Shown here piece after piece: positions 38,782 through 61,985 of a stretch of 64,000 bases of DNA. Under the pieces are notes generated by a model that had not been told where the DNA came from, did not search any database, and saw nothing but the letters and a program-made list of their open reading frames with translations. How positions within the stretch are numbered: position 1 is the first letter of the stretch; each line of letters starts with the position of its first letter. This DNA is from Trichoplax adhaerens (lineage: Eukaryota; Placozoa; Uniplacotomia; Trichoplacea; Trichoplacidae). The stretch lies in the NCBI RefSeq assembly GCF_000150275.1, contig NW_002060945.1, positions 3,123,172 through 3,187,171 of the forward strand, written 5' to 3'. Position numbers and translations under genes: made by a program.

Positions 38782-39229
38782 ATGCATGAATTTGATATCT
38801 GATTTTTTCGTTAAATAGTGTGTAAAAACAAAAGCACTTTAACTGATAGTGACTATAGAATTCCGAATGAGCAGTTTCTTTTTCATTTATTTCAATCCCC
38901 TACACTGAATGAATGAAACATGCAGCATTTACAATAGCTCTTTACTATTTTGTAGACTGCACAATGATCAATATTATAGCAGTATTTCTATTTATTTTCT
39001 GCTATAATCTTGTAACATTTCTGACTGCTCAGTTCATGACCCACTACGGTATAAAGTTAAATTACAGTATTCTTATTATTAATTTATAGCGACTATAATT
39101 TGTAAAACTATAAAACACAAGTTGGCTTGTTCAATTGGCCTTTATTAGTGCTAGTAAAACCTACTTTCGTTATACTTTACTTCACGTACTGTACGCGTTG
39201 GTACTTGTACTTTTTGCTTTCATTAATAA

Positions 39230-39745
39230 TGTCGATTGGAAGTTGGTCAATACACAGGACAACTATCTTACCATGTTAGTAAGATGCTAGTATCCAATTG
39301 CCATTAATGGAATAAAATATGCCGAAATTCTCTATTTTAGTGAATTATTTCATTTATCACTAGTTGCTACTTAGCACTAGCAGCATAAGGATAGGTAAAA
39401 ATGTAGTCATGACTAGGGTAGCTGGAGTATTCCAAATAAATTTTTCTCCTCAATTTCCGCTAACAGTCCCAGGTAAATTTTTCCAGATGTACTTTCAGCC
39501 AAATCTGATAAAGTCTATGAGTATTTAAATTTCCTGAAAATAAACTGACTTATTAGCATTTACTATCTGTCGGTTGAAAGTAGGTCAATAAAGAGAGCAA
39601 CTATCTTAGGAAGATGGTAGCAATTAGTATCCGATTGGTATTCATGCCGGAATTGCCTTTAATGAATTACCTAACTTATTATTAGTCACTACTCAGCACT
39701 ACTAGTGTAAGGATATGTAGAAGATATTATAGTCACCACAATAGT
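39230..39745 (+). repeat. two diverged copies, offset about 338 bp
   Basis: 'agttggtcaata...caactatctta' at 39241 and 'agtaggtcaataaagagagcaactatctta' at 39579. Both are followed by 'gcta..gtatccaattg' and 'ttagcacta.ca..ataaggata'. Confidence 0.75.
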
Positions 39746-40019
39746 TCATTTTTTTGCAATATTTCATATAAACTTTTCTTCTCCATCTATGCTCGTATAA
39801 TATCAAGGACTACTAAAATAATACGCTTATATTAAAACGTTCTGATGCGTATTTCTGTGTGTGTCTGTGCGCAAAAACTGATCATTTATTGATTCGTTAC
39901 TACTCTGTATTATTATTGAATTATTAAATATATAATACAGGACGTAGATTAAAATGAGCAATAACCCACAGCATTGCTAACACTAATTAATACTGCTATC
40001 TTCTACCGTACATTGAGCA

Positions 40020-40850
40020 GTATTCATAGCAATTGTACCTGTCTTCCTTTCAGAATGCTAAAGAATAGCATTTTTAAAATTGGATCAATTTCGCCATGAT
40101 TTTATTTATTTTTATCGAAGACCTAAGACGTTATTCATTGAGATAAATACCCCCCCCCCTATTTATATTAAATAAGCCAATTTTAGCGTAAGAATATGTA
40201 TTATTGAAACGTTTGTAATTATATACGCATAGATATTGTCAGGTCAGTCTTGGAATAGTATTTTGAAGAGTGGATTAATTTCGCCATCACTTATTACTTT
40301 TTTTAACCGAACACCCAAGACGTTAAATACGTTTAAATAGATAAATACCGCATGTTATTAACTACAAATTAAATAAGTCAATTTCAGTGTATAAAATGCG
40401 TATCATTAAAATGTTTTTAATTATATATACGCTTGCCAAGTCCGTGTCGGGAAAATAACCAGAGTCTTATCTCGTTTGCAATATAACATTTTAATACCGG
40501 TAATGGCTGTTCTCTATCGATAGTATGTTACATACAGTATATTAGCAGTATCAATAGCCATTGAGACCCGACTGTCACAAGGTTGGGAACGAAAAAGGGA
40601 ATGTCAAGTTGTCCCACTCTGAACAATATCGATAGCAATGGTAGCTGTCTCCCTTTTAGAATGATAAGAATTGCATTTTTGAGAGTGGATTCATTTCATC
40701 GTTTTGACTTCCTTTTTTCTTCTATCGAACTACGAGACGTTATAGAGATGAATACCGCATTTTATGAATTAGATGAATCAATCAATCTTAACGTTAAATA
40801 CACGTCTCATGAAAATGTTTAAAGGTTTATAATGGTTTAAAATGAGTAAA
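40020..40850 (+). repeat. three diverged copies of an approximately 190-bp unit
   Basis: The core 'gcatttttgagagtggattcatttc' recurs near 40068, 40256 and 40672. Each is followed by 'cgaa.acc.agacgttat' and 'gagataaatacc'. The first copy contains the C run. Confidence 0.7.
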
Positions 40851-41029
40851 TAACTGCGTTGCTGGCGCTATGATGCTACAATTTTTTTTACCGCACTGTA
40901 TACTAATAGCATTGAACAGTTTCTGTAGCGATTGAAATGCGACTGTTGCAAAACTGCCCACTAGAAAAGGAAACATACGAGTAAAACTACCGTAGGTTCC
41001 AACTCGTTTTCGTTCAGAACATATTGGGT

Positions 41030-42076
41030 GAATTTTATAGATCCCATTTCAACCAAATCTGATACTTGTATGAGCATAAAATTCACTGAAAAACAAGCTG
41101 ACGTTTTTGGCATGTATTGTAGGTTAGATATTTTATAGATTTCATCTCAACCAAATCTGATACTTGTATGAGCATAAAATTCACTGAAAAACAAGCTGAC
41201 TTTTTGGCATCCATTGTAGGCTAGTCAACAGGGTGAGTATAAGCTATTTTATAGATCCCATTTCGACCAAATCTGATACTTGTATGAGCATAAAATTCAC
41301 TGAAAAATAAGCTAACTTATTGGCATCCATTGTAGGTTAGTGAACAGGGTGAGTATAAGTTATTTTATAAATCCCATTTCAACCAAATCTGATACTTGTA
41401 TGAGCGTAAAATTCACTGAAAAACAAGCGAACTTATTGGCATCTATTGTAGGTTAGTTATTTTATAGATTTCATCTCAACCAAATCTGATACTTGTATGA
41501 GCCTAAAATTCACTGAAAAACAAGCTGACTTATTAGCATCCATTGTAGGTTAGATATTTTATAGATTTCATTTCAACCAAATCTGATACATGTATGAGCA
41601 TAAAATTCACTGAAAAACAAACTGACTTATTGGCATCCATTGTACTGTACTGTAGGTTAGTTATTTTATAGACTTCATCTCAACCAAATCTGATACTTGT
41701 ATGAGCATAAAAATTCACTGAAAAACATGCTGACTTATTGGCATCCATTGTAGGTTAGTTATTTTATAGATTTCATCTCAACTAAATCTGATACTTGTAT
41801 GAGCATAAAAATTCACTGAAAAACATGCTGACTTATTGGCATCCATTGTAAGTTAGTTATTTTATAGATTTCATCTCAACTAAATCTGATACTTGTATGA
41901 GCATAAAAATTCACTGAAAAACATGCTGACTTATTGGCATCCATTGTAGGTTAGTTATTTTATAGATTTCATCTCAACTAAATCTGATACTTGTATGAGC
42001 ATAAAAATTCACTGAAAAACATGCTAACTTATTGGCATCCATTGTAGGATTGTAGGTTAGTGAACAGGGTGAGTAT
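41030..42076 (+). repeat. tandem array, 97-98 bp unit, 10 copies
   Basis: The core 'ccaaatctgatacttgtatg' starts at 41053, 41151, 41267, 41383, 41480, 41577, 41684, 41782, 41880 and 41978. Steps are 98, 116, 116, 97, 97, 107, 98, 98 and 98. The 116-bp steps carry an extra 'gaacagggtgagtataag' clause and the 107-bp step an extra 'tgtactgtac'. The last four copies share private changes (ctaaatctg, aaaacatgctg), so they are the newest. Confidence 0.95.
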
Positions 42077-42135
42077 GGGGGTAAAATGCCAACAATGAGT
42101 ACCGGCTTAGTAGAAGATTTGGGTCGACTGGTCGC

Positions 42136-42540
42136 GTCATTGTCCATACAGTACAGTATTTCAAGTTGAACCAAAGTGACACCGGTTGCCGTGTTTCAAT
42201 AGTTTGTACCGTAACCTTGGATGGATGACCAGTGAAATACGATCATTTGAGTAGTGTCGTGCATGGGGTGACCCCATCTAGTGGTTGACGCTTGAGGTCA
42301 GAGGTGCACTAGTATCGTCCGTATGAGGTTCAGGCGTTCAGTTCAGCGATTGTCCGCTCACAGTACAGTACACTTTCAATCCTTAGTACTGTAGCAGCCA
42401 GAAAAACCAGTTTGCAGTACCAGTACCGATAGAGTCCGTACCGTGCTGGACTTGGACTTTGGACTGTAACAACTGACTTCAGGCAGTACAGTAGTTGCTG
42501 TCGTTAGAATGGGTACTGTACCATGCATGTCAGAAAGGCA
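42136..42540. repeat. GTAC-type satellite fragment
   Basis: Words acagtacagta, agtaccagtacc and gtactgtacc recur, as at 3.6-4.9 kb. Confidence 0.6.
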
Positions 42541-43938
42541 TACCGTATTGTATAGGACGATCAACATCAGGTAGCAGCCATCATTCGTTTCTTCTTCACT
42601 CTTAGCAAGCCTACTTCGTTGACCGCTGGCAAAGCAGTCTTTGAAAAAGAATCTGTGGAATATGTTTTCACTTTGTAGGATTTCTTCCAAGTTAAGAACC
42701 ACTCCAGTAAGTGAATAATGTAGTTCATATAGTCTACTAATTAACTCTTGGAAATTTTCATTAGTAGTCACTCAGTTATAGCATGAAGCAACGTCTTCTT
42801 TGCTGCCACATTGACTGCCATTTAGACGTGATTCGATGACTCCATGATGCCAACCCACATGAGCCATCATGGTGTCTTATACAATCAATTCGTTATGATG
42901 TTTAAGCTTTACATTAAGCTGTTCACTATGGAATGTACAGTTATAATATCGATAGTCGCTTTGTGTGTCATAACATACCTTACAAATGCAAATCGATTGA
43001 TCACGGAGCGTAGGAAAATTGATTGTATTGACTGCACTCTATCAGTTCACTCTTCTTCAGTACCCAGCAAAACTCTTCATTTTACTCAATGACTCCATGA
43101 TTGTACTACTGTTGAGCTACAACCTGGACTACACTACACATGGACTTGCAGTAAAGTAAAATTCAGCTTTTTAGTGGGAAATACCAACATCAGTAACGTA
43201 CCGATTGGCCTTTTCATCAGCTAATCCAGGCTATCAATATCATTAATGACATGCTGGAAATCATGAACAACAATGGCGCGACGCTATCTTGCCATCGTAA
43301 ACATAAAACAGTTATAGCAACTTTATGATAAATTGCAATATGGTCGTTGTTGCTATAGTATGATGTGTAATCATCAAGATCAAGCGTTAATCGTATCTCG
43401 AATAGTGATTCTCCTTTGCTATTTACCTTCTCAGATAAAATCTGGACTTTCGGACTTACTTGATGTACTCATATTTGCAGTGGACGATGTGTAAATACCG
43501 TACGTACATCGCGAACATCCTCTGTCTTGCGCCATCGTTATAGTAGCATTGATAAAATACAATGTTATTCTTGTAGTAGAGGCAGGCAGCTAAGAGTAGA
43601 AAGGAGTATATAGCTATCTTTGATTTTTATTCTGTACATTGACATTATTTGTATCTTACAAGTTATTCCATCATAAATAAACGTTCTGAATACTACTGTG
43701 TATTAGACTCAGCATTGTACCTTGTACTTTATCATCATTGTCCGTTATTGCAAGAACGAGCAAAGTGCTAATGCTTTATTAGGTCCAGAAATGAACTGAT
43801 ATATACCTCGTACGTAGTTCATACTCTCTAGACTAGCATCGCACAAAACTGACTTAACTATTTCACTTACTCTTCTATTTTGATAAAATATGAATCTATC
43901 GGCTGCGCATTTGGCCAGTAATATTATTAGCTTCACCG

Positions 43939-46208
<2,270 letters not shown>

Positions 46209-47762
46209 GAAGCACATAATGTAATAAAATAATATCATTTTATGTACTTCTCTTGAATGAAGCTTTGCGAACTAGACTAGAGCTTCTACTATACATTATC
46301 GCAATAATTTCGCTGCACAAGCCGTGAAAGCAATGTGCAAATTTTTACAGGATTGAGATTTTTTGTACTCCGACAGAACAGCCATGCTAAGTAACATTAT
46401 AATTATCTTAAGGTTTACAAATCTCAAGAAATTTGAAGTATCAAAAATTAAAAAAGTGGGGAATTGAAACGTATCACGATTGTGTTTATTGTGGTGACTT
46501 CGTGTCAAAGTTCTAAAAGTATTAGTAAATATTGTTTAGTATATGTGAACATATAACCTATGCATGTTATTACGCCTTCAGGTAAATGAAGAATAGAATT
46601 TATAGTAGTTACTTTTATCTCATCAAATATTGTAGCTGTTGTTTACTACTGCTGTACATGTAAATAATTTGACAGCTTGAATCCACGTATGCATGCCGTT
46701 ACATCGAATTTAATCAGTTTAATGCTACTAATGGGAGCATACTGCATATTAAAGTCTGACCTATTTACCTTGCTATTAATTGTTCAGTATTATAGACAGC
46801 AGTCCCTGATATAATTATGATAGGATTCTGAGAAGCACATGCCATATTGTTGCCATTGATATAACTATAGTTATCATGTATAATTGTACATGTATGGTAA
46901 TACAATTAAAAAATAGATACGTACTCGTATTATGAATCTCTTCAGTATCCTGCTAGACAAGATGTTATCATCAACTTTTGCGCTAAAATTTTGAGTGATT
47001 ACAGTACATACAGATTATTTAGATAATTTCCTACATATTGTGGATATTGGCATTTGTGCTTGCACTGAATGAAATTTTGCATCATGAAGGCGTGAGCCGC
47101 TAATACAATACAGTACTGGTAAAAATAACGAACTGCAAATAAGACCGGACGAGACTATTTCAAGTTGATCCGATTATAATTTCTATATAAATAATTAGTT
47201 AACACCTAAACACAGTTGCTCGTCAGTCTATCTGTACAACTGGGCATATAGCAAGACATGCAGTACAAGGTACAGTACAGTACAGTTCAAACGGTACCGT
47301 AGGCACAGGCGTGCGGTAACTACGGCAACAGACTACATCATGTTTGCAAGGAATTATAACTGCTCTCCATAGTTAAAACCGTTAATAAAATAATATTGCT
47401 ATATCTAGTAATTATTGGGTATGTAAATATCCGTATAAAGGAAGATAAGATATTTAGGTTACAGGAGGCAATTTAATCGAAAGTATGATACAGTGGCGGT
47501 TGTCAGTTACTATCAATAGCAAATAATCTCCTGGATCAGATTAACATTGGCTTATGGTTCCGTAATATATAAATCATCAAGAAGTCATTCATACCTATTT
47601 AAATCTCATCGACTGTAATATCACGGGGGTTGCACACGTATTAATCTGTGAAGGTAAATAAACCAACATCGGTGAAGATTGGATTTGTAGACGATTCGTT
47701 TGCTATTAGTGCTGTACATTATACGTGGAACTGGCTAGCTAGTCGTTACGCACAAGCTCACA
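46209..47762. other. intergenic between ETFA and KATNAL2
   Basis: AT-rich. A short GTAC-type patch lies at 47255-47300. No exon recognised. Confidence 0.45.
46223..46228 (+). promoter_or_regulatory. ETFA poly(A) signal AATAAA
   Basis: AATAAA 15 nt after the ETFA stop. It implies a very short 3' UTR. Confidence 0.45.
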
Positions 47763-51246
<3,484 letters not shown>

Positions 51247-52314
51247 TCATTTCGGTAAATATACGTACAAGATACAGCTGTTATGGTGTATAAGAAGCTT
51301 ATTAATCGGCAAGGAGAGACTTTAAATTGGTCTTACGGAGAGAGACTTCTGGCTTTACATCGATCATGTCTATTCTTTTAAACACAAGGATTTCAAATTA
51401 TAAGATAACATTACTGTACATTGTGTTATAAATAAAGGCTGATATAACAGTAAATTAATAATCACTTTAGGTGAATATGACTAAAGTAAAGTTTCTAACA
51501 TTTTAATTCATTCAAATTTTATTATACTGTTCTACAAAGATTATGTATAAAAAGATATCGTGAATACATCGTAACCATAACTTTAAAGCTTCAGATTATT
51601 TTCGCTTATAGAAGTAAAAGATTGAAATATTGAAAACGATTTTGCATATCCTCCATTTTTGTATTGCGAGTATAACATTATTTTCAATTAAAATGAAATT
51701 AAACTACCGATAGGGGCGATTCTTAGCTGCTATTTTTAAGCCTTGTAGCACAGTGTTTCTATGCTAGACATTTCTAGATTGATATACATAGTTGAAGATG
51801 CCCCTACAGATAGTTTTTAACACATGATTGATCAATCTTAGATGACGATATTGAGTTAGGTTAAGTTATAAAAAGAATCTGAAATATTGATTTTCCCTCA
51901 AATAACTTTTTTTCGGTATCGCAAGCACTACTGGTATGATCAGTTAGCAATTTTGTAGCGTTTGCATATTGCGACTGTACAATACGAGTAGACGTGCTTG
52001 CATATCGCGTCTGGCATGAATACTACCAAAAGCAGACTAATTTTACAACATTTTATACTGTGTCATGATGGTCATGTTATTCTATTGGTTGATAATTGCA
52101 CGAACTATAGCAGCATAATACAAGTTCCAGGCACATTGCTGTCTATATGGGATGCTTTAGTACTCTACTCGTATGGTATAAATATTATTAATTTACTTAT
52201 TTTCAGTCATGATGCAATCATACTCGATGTCGCTTTAAGTTCTATACAAAAGATAGTGGACATGTATTGATGTTGATTGAACATGTATTTGCGACAAATA
52301 ACTAATGAGTCAGT
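51247..52314. other. interval between convergent KATNAL2 and SMIM12
   Basis: 3' flanks of two genes. The plus-strand frame at 51998-52270 has no recognisable domain. Confidence 0.45.
51431..51436 (+). promoter_or_regulatory. possible KATNAL2 poly(A) signal AATAAA
   Basis: AATAAA 185 nt after the KATNAL2 stop. First canonical hexamer in the downstream DNA. Confidence 0.35.
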
Positions 52315-52572
52315 TTAATTACGCTCCAGTACGGCTCGACGAAATTTCACCTTCTCTTTATCACTCTTTTCGCAATCTTCAACCGTGATCCGATTGAGTA
52401 GTCGCTCTTCTCTTTCCTCGACTGCACTCTCTTGTGCAATAGCAGCCCTATTTGACTTGTCACCAAATAAATTTTCGATGTTATATCCTACCAAGCCGAT
52501 CACAAGAGCAGCAGGGAAAACTATTATTGGAGCATAAGTGCGAGCTAATCCCATGATGATCGGTAGTACCAT
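52315..52572 (-). CDS. SMIM12: small integral membrane protein 12
   Basis: 85 codons, single exon. One membrane segment at residues 9-31 with the family block ARTYAPIIVFPAALVIGLVG followed by YNIENLFG, then a charged cytoplasmic-type tail (EEREERLLNR) ending RRAVLERN, which mirrors the AVLNRN ending of the human 92-residue protein. The ATG at 52572 is chosen because it gives the family's short N-terminus. The frame continues upstream but without another ATG. Function in animals is poorly known. No neighbour suggests one. Confidence 0.85.
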   Translation of the reverse strand: MVLPIIMGLARTYAPIIVFPAALVIGLVGYNIENLFGDKSNRAAIAQESAVEEREERLLNRITVEDCEKSDKEKVKFRRAVLERN

Positions 52573-53995
52573 CTTTACAAGGTACTTTAGCCCTCCCAAT
52601 CTTGTTACAAATTAGAATAAATTTTGAAGGAGAAGAATCTAATTTCCGAGTTCCGACCTGCCACGGACCGAGATGATGAAATGAAGATCCTTGCTGAAGG
52701 CAGAATGTACAGTACAGTACGTACAGTGTACAGTGTCCAGTACTGTAAAAGGCAGCGGTCAGCCAAAGTGCAACAACGTAAATTCATGATCCAAAATCCT
52801 GGTCTAAAAGCTGTTAAAATCTGAAAATATTGATCATCTTATTTAATATCTATAGATAGTACTCCCAAACTTATGAGCTTTATTACCCTGTTTATATGAT
52901 ACATGGAAATATTTAACAGATTACGGAGTGGGCCATTGAACTGTTACAAGTTTCGTGCAGAAGTAACAGCCAGCTCTAAATTCAGCCGATGAACATTTTT
53001 ACACGGACGCCATTGTTTTTCGGTCGAAGTCCTCTATTGACGCAAACGTTTTATTTTCAAAAATTTTTCATTTGCAGTCAAATAGTGCTTTATTTGTCTA
53101 TTTGTGTGCAGTAGTCCTTACACCAACATGCCACTCCGATGCAATATTCACTAGTAGCAAAAGTAGACCGGACTTCTACTAGATACCTCTAGAACTACTA
53201 ACATTAAGTATTTGTCTTACCACTATCACTACTAGTGTACTGCACTGTGCCATATTTTTAAAACAAAAATCAGATATCGTAGTGGGCATGTACTGTACTC
53301 GTAAGTACTAGATATACTGTATAGTAGAAGTGGTAGTCCATGACATACAGTACTGTATAGTAGCAGCAAATATTGAGAGTTCTGAGATTGTGCGATGTAA
53401 CCAGTATGATATAAGTACCGACTGTACCGTCAATATTTGCTAAAATAGCACCAGATGATTGCCCGCAACCGCAGCAGTATATTTGCGCGGTGTTTATAAT
53501 TACTAGTACGGTATATCCCTCGCTATCAACGTACAAGGCGAGCGCCGAGCGGGGACGAGTCTATACTGGTTATTTTTCAACTACGGTATACGAATATTTA
53601 TTAATCAATTAATCATATACGCGTATACATAGAATTATAATAGTTCGTTTGTTTTATTTTATGTAGCATGGCCAAAATTATTCATCAAAGCTATCTATCG
53701 TAAACACCGATTAAAGCATAAAATAACCTTGTTATAACAGACTAGTGTATCAACAGCTTAAATGGCGTATTTTTATGTACCTGCAATATGAAGTATCAGT
53801 GTAGGTATGATTTAGCGTAAAAGTTACTGACATATTATTTTTATCCATTAAAAGTTTGGCCTTTCGTATTGATATTATCTGCAAAACAGATATCCTGTAC
53901 AGTACATTAGTTCACCCGAACACTAGAAATTATATTGAAGGAGATTAAATCTGTTAAGGTTATGAACATGTCGTGTCGATATTATAATACGTACA
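52573..53995. other. intergenic with GTAC-type patches
   Basis: GTAC-rich patches at 52700-52745 and 53220-53560. The plus-strand frame at 52624-52824 runs through one of them and is opposite the SMIM12 promoter side, so it is not called as a gene. Confidence 0.45.
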
Positions 53996-54300
53996 ATGCA
54001 AACGAAAATTCTTACATGTAGTCAACTGAAATATCGGAAATTTTCTCCCCAACTAATAAAGCAATATAAATTAATACCACAAGGATATTAACAGGTACAT
54101 CCAGTACAGTTCAATTTCGATATCATACCATTGAAAATACAGAAGAAGGACATGAACAAGTTACAGGATGTACCGTCAACGGTTATCGCAATACAATGGG
54201 GAAAAGCTGCTCAAAAACTGAATTAAATTGGGTAAATAAATCTGCTCCTAGTGGCGTGGTAACTAATAAATCTAGAAGATCTACGTCAATAAAAGTCTAA
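53996..54300 (+). CDS. candidate small two-exon gene, unknown
   Basis: Model: exon 1 53996-54017 (MQTKILT), intron 54018-54094 with GTAGTC donor and TTAACAG acceptor, exon 2 54095-54300. Joined in phase it gives 75 residues, polar and Thr/Ser-rich (TSSTVQFRYHTIENTEEGHE, then CSKTELNWV, ending RRSTSIKV), with three Cys and no membrane segment. Exon 2 is open for 76 codons from 54070, unusually long for this AT content. A second frame is also open across 54092-54226, so the reading frame is not certain. No family recognised. Confidence 0.3.
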
Positions 54301-54751
54301 TTTAACCATTACTTGCTCGTTGTGCACTATCGTTTCGTATTATTGATATGATAGCAATTTGTATAGCGTTCACTGTAAAATTGTAACAATCATATATTAC
54401 TTATTTTACTAACATAGATATCCTCCAATAGAAGTTATTGGCAATATAAACTGATTTCCGTAGCGTTAGAAATGACTTTTTGTCTTTCAAAATATGGTAA
54501 GCGATATGCAAAAGCAAGTGACGTAAAAAATATTTTACATGAAGAGATACTAGGCTGATATAAAAGTTATAGTACAAGTTAATCCGATTAAGCTGATATG
54601 TGTAAATAAGTATAATTTAGCCCTGAAAAAACGTAGCATTCTTTGACATTCGGGATTTGGTAAAGCTATTTCGACAATGACATGCTTTTGTATCATTCCA
54701 ATTTCTTATGAATGAAAGGATGAATTAACTGATATGCTGACTGCAACAACT

Positions 54752-60471
<5,720 letters not shown>

Positions 60472-61189
60472 CTAATGATAAATACAAACAGTATTGATAA
60501 GAATTACAAAAGTAATTTCTATTTGAAGCAAAAACCTTTTCAGTACATATGTTGATTTTAATTGAATCATGTATCTTTTGAGTCTATGCCGTTTCGTTTA
60601 CATGCCAACACTAGTATTAATCAACCAACAGCCAGTATCTGCGTAGTATGATCACGCCATTGCAAGAACGTTGTATGATACTAAAATTAAGCGTTAATAT
60701 ACCTTTTGCTGGCTTTACGTGCGCATTCGCAAGTCTTAGCTGTCACGGTCTGGTTCTACAGTACAGTATACGCTTATTGATTAATTATATTATCAATAGT
60801 ATCTATGCGTATCTGCCAGAGTGTATAATATACCATGCCGTCAATTGTATAAGTTGAACTATACTCTGCTAGACCGACGTCTAATCGACTTGATCCCGCT
60901 TTTCTTTTACTTGCTCTGCAAGTACAGACTGGGATACTTTTTATTAGTGTTCCATGGCTTGAACGACTGTATTGAAACAAAAGTCTTGTATGGGACACTA
61001 TATGCTACAGCTTCTTTACCAGATCACTGTGTTTTGATGACAATATATATACACTATTGTGCAGTAGATACGTATGCTATAGCAGAGTATACAGTAGAAG
61101 GTCCGTCTAATCGAATTGATCCGAATCTACTGTACAACGCCGTAGGCAAATATTAGATCATCGTCATCCGTGCAATTTAAGGCTTCAAA
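60472..61189. other. upstream of NEDD4, start exon not found
   Basis: The first exon should lie here or further right. A minus-strand ATG near 60568 (MIQLKST then a GTAC donor) joins in phase but is unconvincing. The plus-strand frame at 60821-61156 contains a direct repeat ('agac.gacgtctaatcgacttgatcc' near 60880, 'ggtccgtctaatcgaattgatcc' near 61100) and is not called as a gene. Confidence 0.4.
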
Positions 61190-61985
61190 TTTGACATGGT
61201 GACTAATTGTAGTCTTTATACATAAGTAAGGCCAATAATGACGGTAAGTTAACGTACGGAGTAGTGAACAAGAGTATGGATGTTGGCCATTTTACATGAT
61301 GACTAATTATAATAGTCTTTATACTTCAGTAAGGGCCTGTAAGGCCAATAATGATGGTAAGTTAACGTAGGGAGTAGTGAACAAGAGTATGGATCTTGGC
61401 CACTTTACATGATGACTAATTATAACAGTCTTTATACTTCAGTAAGGGCCTGTAAGGCCAATAATGATGGTAAGTTAACGTACGGAGTAGTGAACAAGAG
61501 TATGGATCTTAGCCATTTTACGTGATGACTAATTATAGTAGTCTTTATACTACAGTAAGGCGAATAATGATGGTAAGTTAACGTAGTGAGTAATGAACAA
61601 GAGTATGGATCTTGGCCATTTTATATGATGATAAACTATAACAGTCTTTGTACTTCAGTAAGGCGAATAATGATAGTCAGTTCGTGTACAGAGTAGTGAA
61701 AGAGTATCGATCTTGGTCATTTTACATGATGACTAATTATAAATAGTCTTTGTACTTCAGTAAGGCGAATAATGATAGTCAGTTCGTGTACAGAGTAGTG
61801 AAAGAGTATCGATCTTGGTCATTTTACATGATGACTAATTATAAATAGTCTTTGTACTTCAGTAAGGCCAATAATGATAGTCAGTTCGTGTACAGAGTAG
61901 TGAAAGAGTATCGATCTTGGTCATTTTACATGATGACTAATTATAAATAGTCTTTCTACTTCAGTAAGACCAATAATGATGGTAA
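61190..61985 (+). repeat. tandem array, about 101/113-bp unit, 8 copies
   Basis: 'gactaattat' (one copy 'gataaactat') starts at 61201, 61301, 61414, 61527, 61630, 61731, 61833 and 61934. Steps are 100, 113, 113, 103, 101, 102 and 101. The 113-bp units carry an extra 'ggcctgtaagg'-type insertion. The last three are nearly identical ('gatagtcagttcgtgtacag'). Confidence 0.95.

Larger units (their letters stand above)
38248..43938. other. repeat-dominated intergenic region
   Basis: Holds the diverged duplications at 39.2-39.8 and 40.0-40.9 kb, a 10-nt C run at 40150-40159, the array at 41.0-42.1 kb and GTAC-rich DNA at 42.14-42.54 kb. A minus-strand frame at 42376-42771 is open for 131 codons with a protein-like first two thirds (about 42500-42771), but it starts GTG directly after an in-frame stop and has no clear splice acceptor. 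Confidence 0.45.

Noticed and set aside
61190-61985. CRISPR-like regular repeats here and at 41.0-42.1 kb
   Set aside because: Whole units are repeated without unique spacers, and the window is animal nuclear DNA.
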